A stretch of DNA of 64,000 nucleotides from Auriscalpium vulgare. Taxonomy: Eukaryota; Basidiomycota; Agaricomycetes; Russulales; Auriscalpiaceae. Position 1 is the first letter of the stretch. Each line of letters starts with the position of its first letter. Positions 23,433 through 32,395 of this stretch are shown here, piece after piece. The notes beneath the pieces were generated by a model. That model had not been told where the DNA came from. It saw only the letters and a program-made list of their open reading frames with translations, and made no database searches. The position numbers and the translations under genes are program-made. The stretch spans positions 930,001 to 994,000 of the forward strand of contig JAHBBC010000009.1 in assembly GCA_019915015.1 (NCBI GenBank), read 5' to 3'.

Positions 23433-24948
23433 ATGACCTTAAACGTTTTCAGCGCGCTCAGCGCGATGCGGTGCAAAGCAGGGAGCTCAGGAGCCAGCAC
23501 GCCATCGAAAGACACACCATCCTCTCACCCAGCCGCGTCGCGATGGACCTCCGAAGAGATCGAAAACTTCACCCGACGGCTCGTGCGAGAGACTGTCGAC
23601 CCCGCCGTGCTCAACACGCTGCCGCAGTTGCTCTCCGATTCGCCCCTTGCCTCCGCTGCCGCCAGCCGTTCCACGTCGCCGGCGCCTCCACCACATTGGT
23701 CAGACTGCTTGCACGATTGTTCTACGTCAGACACCGGTCCTGCTGCGACGCGCATCGCTGTGACCGCCGGGTACCCTTCGCCAGAAGAGCTCGACGCAGA
23801 GGGACCCCCTCCGGACTACATTCCGCGCGCCGGCGTGCCGCGCCAGCAACACAAGATCAACCTTGACCTTCCGCCGAGTCCTCCGGGTTTCAATGTCCCG
23901 CCGCCCTCATACAGCCGTAGGCCGGACCGTATAAACGGGGAGAGCACAATTGAGCTTGGACCTAGACGACCCTTCCAGCCCGCCACGGACAGGCGAACGA
24001 TTGGTGTAGCTCCGAGTCGTGCGGGGAGGCAGCAGGGAGGCGACGAAGCGCGTGCTTGGACGCAGCAACGGGTGCCGATATCGCGGTCCGAGTTGATGTC
24101 CGACTTTGCGCGCGCCTTCTACGCGTCCCTACCGCAGCAGGCGGTGGCGCAGACTGCGCCGCCGCCAGTGACTCGGAGGGTACAAGCATCAGCATCGCAG
24201 CCGAGATACCCGCCATCACTGGTCAACCCACCTGCAAAGTTGACGAAGTCCGTAGGACTGGACTTTTACCGCAGGCTGGGTAAGGGCATACCAGACGAGG
24301 TTTTGCCCACGACGAAGCCTATGTCTGGCCGGGTGCTCCTCAACAAGGGCAAGTTTCTCTTGTACCCCAAGGGGGTCAAGTGCTCTGCCTGTACGTCGTG
24401 CTCGTGATCCAATAATACACGCAGCATGCTGATTGAAGATTCCTTGTGGCTCAGGTCAAAACACAGGATATATTGCAGGAAATCCGGCTGAGCTGTGCAG
24501 CTACTGCTGGGGGAGATTTTCACGCAAGATCGCGTCTCTGTTCGGCGGCTCGCCACTGCCAGAGGATGTGTCCATGCAACGCCCGCTTCCGACTACTGTA
24601 CAAGGAGCGTGGACAGACGCTGTGTCCTCTGGGACCTCGCCATCTGCAGCACAGCCTAGGGCCGTGTCGAGCGAAGCGCGGACTGCCATTGTACCGTCTG
24701 CAGCAGACGCCATTACGGCAACTCAACCCGTCCTGCAAGCGCATCATGATCACGGTATACGTATACGGCCACTCCCCAAAATTTCTCCAGCGATCAATCG
24801 TCATCAGAGGCCGTTGCCGCAACTCCCGCCAAAACGTCTCCCTCCAAAGCACGGCGACACCCAGATTCTTTCCCTTGAGCAGCCATCTGTTGTACATTCG
24901 CGCCTGTCCGGGTTTGTACCACAGCTTGCCACCGCGATTCACGAATAA
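23433..24948 (+). CDS. Pro-rich zinc-ribbon-like hypothetical protein, arm A copy
   Basis: Two exons, 23433-24390 and 24455-24948, encode about 483 residues. A likely 5'-UTR intron ends at ctgcag just before the ATG. The N-terminal two thirds are low-complexity (Pro, Ser, Arg) with short islands such as SRWTSEEIENFTRRLVRET. Then come FYRRLGKGIPDEV and KPMSGRVLLNKGKFLLYPKG. The intron splits a cysteine codon so that the spliced protein reads CSACQNTGYIAG then LCSYCWGRF, a C-x2-C...C-x2-C ribbon likely to bind zinc. The tail is Pro-rich with one LPKISPAINRHQRPLP unit, which is amplified in the arm B paralogue. No known domain; function unknown. Confidence 0.65.
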
Positions 24949-25079
24949 CTCGGCACCCGTCCTCCTCCACCATGTGACTTGACGGCAGCCTTACCCACAG
25001 GAGGGTGGCGACGACCGGTGACGACCGCCGCTCTGCTGGCAGTAGCTGTTACATAAAGCGCTTGCGAGGACACGCCATG

Positions 25080-25408
25080 CATCCCAGGGACAGAGCGATG
25101 GCACGCGATCCTTCGCGGCGCTCGCTGTGACAACGTGCGTGCTCTCAGTGCTCTGATCGCTCCGTACGATCAATTGCTGCTCAACGCGCCACGTTACTCT
25201 TGCGGATCGCAGAGACGTCGAGCAGGCGCTTTCCCCGTGCGGGATTTGCCGTCAGGTCATCCGCGAGTTTTGCGCTCTCGGCATGCCCATCCTCCTCGTC
25301 CCTGCAGGCTACACGGCGGAGAAGGGCGGCATCTTGGAGACGACGGTCTCGGGCCTGCTGCCCCACAGCTTCGGACCAGAGGATCTGGAGCTGCCGAGGA
25401 CGGGATGA
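25080..25408 (+). pseudogene. Cytidine deaminase 3' exon relic
   Basis: The sequence matches the last exon of the intact CDA gene (37270-37959) from the gcgatggcac start to the LELPRTG stop. Five bases are missing at about 25208 (TGCGGATCGCAGAG against TGCGGATCGGATCGCAGAG in the intact copy), which shifts the frame ahead of the PCGICRQ zinc motif. Exons 1 and 2 are absent. It cannot encode a working deaminase. Confidence 0.85.
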
Positions 25409-25555
25409 CAAGGTTGAGACATTCTGTATGCAGTGATCTTCTTGCGTATATTATCAGTACAACGCTCCAATCGTATACTACGTGTTCTAAGCAACGTGTA
25501 TTGCTCCTCGTGGTTGTGTCGCATGCACCGACCTAAGTGTTTCTGATATGTCTCT

Positions 25556-25688
25556 TCATGCACCTTCTCTGGGATCCTCCGGCCTCTCTCGCACTCCCTT
25601 GTACTCCGTCACCCGCTTGCGTATCTCCTTCCTCCGTTCCAGGCCATACTCCCGCGCTTCACGACGCGCCGCTGTTGATTAAGCGTGA
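25556..25688 (-). pseudogene. DnaJ gene 3' fragment
   Basis: On the minus strand this reads ARREAREYGLERRKEIRKRV to a stop, as in the last exon of the DnaJ-like gene ending at 37129, with a few changes. The match stops at about 25688, marking the breakpoint of the duplication. Confidence 0.85.
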
Positions 25689-25742
25689 AAGGCAAAATTG
25701 CTAGAATACATACACAACGCGACAGCACGCAGTTTCTCCGGA

Positions 25743-27395
25743 CTACTCGTCGAGTTCCCGAACCATAACGCGGTCTACCACTACTTCCACAGTCTGCAGC
25801 CAATCAGGGTCGACATTGACGTCGGGATTCATGATCAGGAGGTGGAGCCTGTTGAGCGCGGCACCACGCAGATACCGGAGCTCGAGCTCACGCAAGAGCA
25901 CCGCGTCCACGCGCATTCCGATACTATCAGCCCACGAGTTCTCTTCGATGTCTTCGTAGCGACGCGATAGGTTCATATAGTCCAGCTTCAGGACTTGCAG
26001 CTTGGGCCACACCGGGACGCCTTCTGCGTCACGGCTGTATGTCCCATCTTCCAGGATGCTGGCAGACAAGGTCTGGCACAGCATGGCCCCCACGTCGGCG
26101 TTCGCATGCAGCGTCTGCAGCTCCGTGGCTGCCCCGAGTATCCTCAGCCAATTCTGCGGCGGAACTCTAAGGTCGCGAAGCGTCAAATTGAGCGACAGGG
26201 AGAGCGATTGGCGCACCCGCGCTTCCGTGCACAGCGCAGACAGAAAGTCAAAGACCGTCTCCTCGCGAGCGTCCCAAGCGAAATTGAACTCCCGGTCGTG
26301 CGGCGCTTTATCGGCATCCAAGTTGTGTCGCGCAGACAACATAAGGTGGCCCGGGCGGACCGAACGGAACTGCATGGCGTGGAATGGGTTCGAGTGGTAC
26401 CCGCGCGAGGGTGCGAGGAACGGGTACAGCGCGGTGAAGGCACCCACTCCCCCAAATGCGGTCGCCGCGATGTGCAGACATGCGGTGTCGGGTGTCTGCA
26501 CGTGGCGGAGGAAGCCTACGCACTCCGGAACCGTGCCACCAATTTTCAACAATTTCAGTGAGGCCAGTCGGGCAATCTGTGATGCGGCCGGGGAGTCCGG
26601 TGTCGAGGAGAACTGGTGCAGACAGGCCCACAATGTGAGCGTCTCGATTCGCTCGAGGCGTTGCAGTGCAGCGATGACCTCCGGCAGAGAGTGCGGGAAC
26701 TCTGTAACGGAGCCTATTTGCAAAGACACGAGGGTGGGGATGAAGGAGGACAAGGGCAATACACGGGTATCGATGCGCAGGTTGCGCAGGCGAGGTGCAC
26801 TGTTTGCGAAGAGCGCCTCACGAGGCAGTACTTCCGGCATGTTCATGAAGCTGGCAACCTCGAGGATCGGGGCCGGTGTGGAAAGCAGTTGGGGGAAATC
26901 TCCAGGAATGCCGATGCCGTGCGCGTGAATGGATCGGACTTTCTCGAGGGTGTTGAATGGCAGTGCCCACGCCGGCGACCATGCCGGTGCTTTGTGTTCA
27001 TAGGAGTAGTAAATGGACAGAGGTAGACGTTGAGACCGCACGAGCATCGCGCGGGCCCACTGCGGGGGCAGCGGCAAGACGAGGTCGCACCAAAGCGTCG
27101 GATTGGTGAGTATAATGTCTCTCCAGCGTCGACAGACCCAAGTCAACCGCACCCACGGCACAGTCGGTGGGAGGTGGTCCATCGATTGAATACGCTCGAC
27201 CAGGACTCGGTTCGCGAAATACGAAAATATGGAGACCAGAATTTCGGGTAGAAGGCGCAAAATAGGCGCGGCGGACGCGTTCATCCGGGAATCCACGGAT
27301 AAAATTGCGGCCCTTTCATTGCGCAGCGCGGCGAGACTGTCCGGGGAGCTGCTCTCGACAGGAGACAATTGCAAACGAAGGTTGCTGATAGACAT
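25743..27395 (-). CDS. F-box domain protein
   Basis: A single uninterrupted exon encodes 550 residues. The N-terminus has an Arg/Glu coiled segment, then the F-box at about residues 44-100: APILRLLPEILVSIFSYFAN and WVCRRWRDIILTNPTLWCDL. The rest is Leu-rich in the manner of agaricomycete F-box/LRR-like proteins (LRNLRIDTRVLPLSSFIPTL, LASLKLLKIGG, LLRELELRYLRG). F-box proteins bind Skp1 and give substrate choice to SCF ubiquitin ligases; the target is unknown. The gene ends only about 55 bases from the DnaJ relic, so the arm A breakpoint fell close to its 3' end. Confidence 0.9.
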   Translation of the reverse strand: MSISNLRLQLSPVESSSPDSLAALRNERAAILSVDSRMNASAAPILRLLPEILVSIFSYFANRVLVERIQSMDHLPPTVPWVRLTWVCRRWRDIILTNPTLWCDLVLPLPPQWARAMLVRSQRLPLSIYYSYEHKAPAWSPAWALPFNTLEKVRSIHAHGIGIPGDFPQLLSTPAPILEVASFMNMPEVLPREALFANSAPRLRNLRIDTRVLPLSSFIPTLVSLQIGSVTEFPHSLPEVIAALQRLERIETLTLWACLHQFSSTPDSPAASQIARLASLKLLKIGGTVPECVGFLRHVQTPDTACLHIAATAFGGVGAFTALYPFLAPSRGYHSNPFHAMQFRSVRPGHLMLSARHNLDADKAPHDREFNFAWDAREETVFDFLSALCTEARVRQSLSLSLNLTLRDLRVPPQNWLRILGAATELQTLHANADVGAMLCQTLSASILEDGTYSRDAEGVPVWPKLQVLKLDYMNLSRRYEDIEENSWADSIGMRVDAVLLRELELRYLRGAALNRLHLLIMNPDVNVDPDWLQTVEVVVDRVMVRELDE

Positions 27396-29054
27396 GTGAG
27401 TCAGACTCGGAATCGGTTGGAAAAAAGGTCGTCAAGCACCTCTCGCCCAAACTTTCTCCTTCATCAATCTCCATACTCCTCTGTGTCTCCTTCCTGAGGT
27501 AGAGTAGCCTGAATAATATTTATATGATCAAGACAATTCAAAGTCGCCCTGTCAGAGAATCACTGCAGAGGCGGACCGCGCCGGCGGTTGCCGCAGCCAC
27601 CCCGTTGATCGCTACAGCTCTTGCACTGACTCAGTACTCAACGTACTCGACCCCTGCATTATCTTGCGAATATATGGCATATATGTTTATTTTGCCCCCC
27701 GATCTGCGCGCTCAGCCTCGCTGTCATCAGGCTTTCCACAAACAGGCTCAAAGCCGCCCGCCACGCAATGAAAGCCGGCATGAGCAACCTCAAAGCTCGT
27801 CATCTGTGCGTACCATACACCCGGACCCGGCGAACTATACTTACAACATCCGTACAGTGTGTACTTGGGCAGCGCGCTTATCAAAGGGCATCCGATGACC
27901 TCCTAGCTGTCCGTGACATCAGACATTCTGTATCAGCTGGGTAACGTACTTCAAACCGGTGCGCCTGCCATGATGGACGCTCTACATTGATCACATCAAG
28001 AAGCGACTGCCAACTGCGTGTGAGGATGATTGAATGTCGGGGACGCGTGGACTCAATCTTGGAGTCGCGGCGTCGACATCCCGGGGAAATATGGTATGTG
28101 CTACCTTCTCCCGGGCACCGAGCCTCAACACACCGAATCCCAGGGTGTGGCTCATCCCCCCCATGTTTGCCAGACTTTGAGCGCTGTTCTATACGAAACT
28201 CCCTCGAGTCACGGCAGCTTACTTCTCGCATGCGGCCAATTCCATTCCGCCCGACCTTTCGCCCTATCGCAAGACTGCCCGAGACTATGCAAACCAAGCA
28301 GTTCTTCGAGGTATCGATGGCCTTCCCCACAATGTCGGCACACTCGTACGTCATTTCTGTCTATAACGGCAACGACTAGAGTGTCACGCATAAACGCTCT
28401 AGATAAGAGCCTTCCCTTCCAGCTGTTCAGCGGCTCTTCAACCTCAGTCGCAGAGTACGCATCTTCATCGCAGACGCCTCGGCCACCAACTGATCATCTT
28501 CCAGGGCCCGTGCTTTTTCCGAACCGGGCGTGGGTGATGATCTTCGGTAGGTACCGCAGGATGCTGTACATACGAGTCGTCGAAGGACTACCGAACTTCT
28601 GATGGTCGGCGTCTGGGACACTCTGTACGGTGCAAACGAGCGTGTTGTTTCCCATGAGCTAGAGGTATGTCTTTCTGTTCACAGCATGAGCGCCCGGCCG
28701 CGGGTGCCAAAGCTATGCCGCTGATGCTCTGCCTGATGGTGGGGTCGAGTGGGACAGCCCGCAGCCGCCCACGATAGCGTGCTTGGCTCAAGATGTTGCG
28801 GAGCATTGAGTAGTCCATGACGAGAGAACAGGCGCCCTCCCGCTAGTCTGTAAGTAACGACCCAATTTTCGATACGTGTCTTCTGTTCATCGCTTTTGAC
28901 AGAGTTCGTGCCACATATCTGTCTGTCAATGCGGATGGCGCGCATGAAAGGGCACCTCATGTGAAGGCGCAATTTAGCTTCACTTAAATAGGAAGGGCTG
29001 CGTTTCTATTCGCCCCGCACCACAACCTCTTTGCTCGCTTTTCTGCGCGATTTT
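27396..29054. other. Long stretch without a recognised gene
   Basis: Overlapping frames of 60 to 190 codons occur on both strands but none has a domain I know or a clear exon chain. The longest plus frame (28030-28602) is low-complexity. A short LYGANERVVSHELE piece near 28628 followed by KAMPLMLCLMVGSSGTARS near 28710 is protein-like and may be a fragment of a decayed gene. The end holds the promoter of DUF6534 gene 4. Confidence 0.4.
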
Positions 29055-31146
29055 ATGTCGGCTGTCCCAAGTTTCAACCGCGGAGGCACAATCGGCGTGG
29101 AATACTTCGGTGTCATATTCTCGACAATGTCGGTACTTTCTGTTAGTCTACGATCTGATTGCTCATTGCTTCACAGTCTCTATGGAGTGACCTGCATCCA
29201 GACCTTTCACTATTTCCGTTCTGTGAAGGCGGGAAGCGACGTATGGTGGATCAGGGCCATGGTGTGTGCGACGTGTCTCCAACGAATGCAACGTCATGAG
29301 ACCGAGTCCCTTCCGCTGGCAGGTCATCACCCTCTTGTGAGCACATAATGGGCACGTCACGATTCGGATCCTCACCTGCTCGACAGCGTCCTCGATACAA
29401 CCCACGAGGCGTTTCTCATTCACGTCCCTTATCATTATTTGATTACTCACTACGGCGACCCGGAGGCTTTGCTGAAGAACATCTGGTATCTATTTTACCA
29501 TCTTGAGATCATATGCACTTCGTCTCATCGACTCCGCGCTTGCAGGACAATACCGGTGCGTTCCCGCCTGTGCCATCTGCCACGCGTCTCATCGGCGCCG
29601 ATCGCTCGTCTCAGTTCTCTATAGTCATATCCGTCAGTTTGATGCCTTCTTCTTCTTCCACTTGTATGCGCCTAACCCGCCACTTCCAGTCTTCGGTGGC
29701 CTTCGTAACGAATAGGTTTGTTCCGGACCGTCCATCAAGCTCAACCAACTCATGGTCTTCATGTTGCGAACAGCTTCTTCGTGTACAGAATATGGAAATG
29801 TGCGTGCATGATTACGGCTGCCGCCATCGTGCTGACCGGCGCCGCATAGTGAGCTCCAGCAAAGTAGTTTCGGCCTTCTGTGTGAGCGATCTCCAGCCCA
29901 CATGTTTTCGGCCCGTCTGAGTGTCGTTCATTGCAGTTTGTGGGTGCAGTTGCGGAGTTGGGTAGGTCTTTATGCTATCTAGCGGCGTCGCGCTCGCTCA
30001 TTGATGCGATTTGACGACAGCGGGTTCACTGGGTGAGATGTCAGACCAGATCTCATTGACCGAAGACTAACGATATCCTATCAAGTGTACAATGCTCGAT
30101 TGTCGGTATCTCTCACCAAGCGCGTGTCGTAATGCTGGTCTGACCGAACCCAGGTACTTGAATGAGGATATGGTGAAGGCTGAAGTTTCCCTTAAGGTCG
30201 ACACTGTTGCACCTGTTATTTCTTCCGACTCGTCTGATCTCTTATTCCAGGCAACGGGCCTTATCGCCATTTCTATTGCTGCGGCTTCGAACGTCGTCAT
30301 TTCCGCTACCATGATTTTCTACTTGCATGGGAGTCGCACCGGGGTCCGACGGTAAGTCATCGGTTCATGATCAGTACCACAGGCTGCTCACGGTGACGTT
30401 TGCGGCAGATCAGACAGTGTGATCACGAAGTTGATCGTGCTGGTTGTGAGCACTGGGACTGCGACAACGTGAGCTTTCAATTCCAGCATTTCAATGCTCC
30501 CAGAGCTCATCCATCGCCACAGCGTTTTCTTGTTCGCGGATCTCATCTCAGTGAGAGGTGTTGCAGCTGCGGACATATCATACCAGACTGACTGAGTTTC
30601 CACCATAGTACTTCATTGCGCCGGACCTCCTCTATGTGCTGATGTTCGAGTTCATGATCGGAAAACGTACGTATCCTCCCAGCTTTTATCGCTTCCTCCG
30701 CTTCCTGACACTCTCCATCCTCTAGTATACGTCAACTCTGTTCTTACCTGGTGCGTCCGTCCTCGTCTCCTCTGTCGCTCCACAAAGTCCACCACGCTGA
30801 CTGCCCGCGGACGACGGGACAGCCTGAACATGCGCGACTACGTCAACAATACGCTTAGCGACAAGAGTGCCAACGCCGTGCATCTTCCCAGAATTGACCA
30901 TGGGTCTTCGCAAGGGTCCTCGGCCCCGAAATCAGAGTGCCAACAGATCCTGAATCTCTCGCCATCAATGCAGGCCAATGTGAGTTGTCCACTGTGTCAG
31001 GAAGCAGTTCACGTTTAAACTGCTGGAAAGCCTGGGGATTCCGGAGTAAAGTTTGAATCCTACAGCGTAAGCAAATTCTCTGGCTCGTACAGACGTTCTC
31101 ACCCTCACAAATATAATACTTCCAGTTCAACAGCAGTGTCGTTTGA
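29055..31146 (+). CDS. DUF6534 membrane protein 4
   Basis: The ATG at 29055 opens MSAVPSFNRGGTIGVEYFGV. Then LYGVTCIQTFHYFRSVKAGS, VLDTTHEAFLIHVPYHYLIT and SFFVYRIWK. An intron gtgcgt...ccgcatag leads to LSSSKVVSAFC and FVGAVAELG. Next are YLNEDMVKAEVSLK, the helix TGLIAISIAAASNVVISATM, YFIAPDLLYVLMFEFMIGK and SLNMRDYVNNTLSDKSANAV. The end is PGDSGVKFESYS-FNSSVV with stop at 31144-31146. Exon order and phase match copies 1 to 3. Predicted seven-helix membrane protein, function unknown. It lies in the spacer of the inverted duplication. Confidence 0.87.
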
Positions 31147-31254
31147 GTGTAACACAAGCTATGAAGATTATGCGCTGTACAGTACTTATTTATAAGCAAT
31201 GTCCTGTCAGTGACGAATAAATTAACGCCCTGAGCATGCAGTATTGACCATAGT

Positions 31255-31740
31255 ATCAGGTATCGTTACCAGCCTAGCGTCTCGCACTGGACTCGTGCGA
31301 GTACACCGCTCAATACCGCCTCTCCATAAACGGCATAAGTTGTCCTGGGCGCGGCTTCCCGCGCCGAGCCCCGGGTCCTTATTGTAACAGCGGGAGGGCA
31401 CGTAGCCCGTAGCCCATCGATGCGCAACGACTCGGAGGTGATGGAAAGCCGGACGCTGCGGCCTGAGCCAACCGTAACAACAACAGACATACGTAGCTAG
31501 GCGCCGTCTCTGTGGACGACGGGCCATGAGGGAGGAGGCTTAAGTATTCCAATCCGGGCTTTGTGTGATATTGGGCGTTCGCGCGGGTGACGGTAACTGT
31601 AGACTTGGAGGAATCGAGGACTGAACGGCGGCGCGACACACCCGAGCCGAGCATGCCGAGCAGCGGCCGCGAGGCGCCGGCCGGCCGTGTGGCGCCTCCG
31701 CCCGCGTTACGCAACCTCTAGTGACCTTGGGCCTTCGCAC
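31255..31740 (-). pseudogene. Second relic of the AMT (T-protein) gene
   Basis: Minus-strand sequence from 31500 to 31255 matches the AMT 3' end: CATCGATGGGCTACG, GCGCCCAGGA, ATGCCGTTT, GGCGGTATTGAGCGG and GTACTCGCA correspond in order to the intact gene at 34710-34570. The part up to 31740 is GC-rich and resembles the preceding AMT exons more weakly. Frames are broken. As with DUF6534 gene 3, it sits directly downstream of a DUF6534 gene. Confidence 0.65.
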
Positions 31741-32097
31741 AGAAGACAGTCGTTCTACGCAACCTCCACCGTCGTGAGCAGAGTCCTTCGGCTTCCCAGG
31801 TTTTGCAGTCGCGGCAAGTAACCCCCTCAGCTTCGACTAACTCACAATATAGCTTAGTGGTGGCGGATCCTCATGTGATCTCATGTTTGATTTCAAGTTC
31901 GTGGCACTTCTATCGTTATTGTTCTAAACGTTGTTCTGCATGTGAGCAGGGAACAACGCCAGGCGCTGTGTGTGAGTACGGTTTGTTGTTTTTTGCCTCA
32001 AAGATCTCATGGGAGATCTCTGGCTTGTTGTGCTTTCAGGATGCTCGAACGTTGGCGGATGCTCGGAGCTTGGCATATGATTTGGAGCAGCGTCCAC

Positions 32098-32103
32098 TAT
32101 AAA
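32098..32103 (+). promoter_or_regulatory. TATA box
   Basis: TATAAA lies 122 bases upstream of the ATG at 32225, followed by a CT-rich leader (32140-32175) typical of a fungal transcription start and 5' leader. Confidence 0.55.
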
Positions 32104-32224
32104 GGTCGGCGTTGCCTGCCAACATCTTTCAACACTCCAGTCAACCTTTCTGCCTGTCTCATCATCTCCTCTAGCAACAGCGCTTTTTTTCCAAATCATT
32201 CACACCTCTGACTCATTCATCGCA

Positions 32225-32395
32225 ATGGGTCTTTTCCTCGGTCCAGTCGACATCGTGACACTCCTCTCGAATGTCGCATCCATCATCTGCATCTCAACCC
32301 TCTTCCTCGTGGGTCTTTTCCTCGGTCCAGTCGACATCGTGACACTCCTCTCGAATGTCGCATCCATCATCTGCCTCTCAACCCTCTTCCTCGAA
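32225..32395 (+). repeat. Two near-identical in-frame tandem repeats
   Basis: The 84-base unit starting at 32225 recurs at 32309 with one clear difference (ctgcAtctc to ctgcCtctc) beyond the first codon, then a looser third unit starts at 32396 and a fourth near 32491. The unit carries the start codon context, so the duplication lengthened the N-terminus. Confidence 0.85.

Larger units (their letters stand above)
17949..25690 (+). repeat. Arm A of a long inverted duplication
   Basis: The order P450, decayed gene, GTCGAGCTTCCCAAGTCCAT element, Cys-rich relic, zinc-ribbon gene, CDA 3' exon, DnaJ 3' end is repeated in reverse complement at 47848-36990. Similarity starts about at the P450 start codon; the sequence upstream of the two start codons is not alike. 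It ends abruptly inside the DnaJ gene. Differences private to arm A are a candidate MITE, a 16-bp tandem duplication, deletion of CDA exons 1 and 2, and small deletions in the Cys-rich relic. Confidence 0.85.

Noticed and set aside
26002..26928. 308-codon plus-strand open frame
   Set aside because: It is the complement of the F-box gene, which has clear homology-like features in the other strand.
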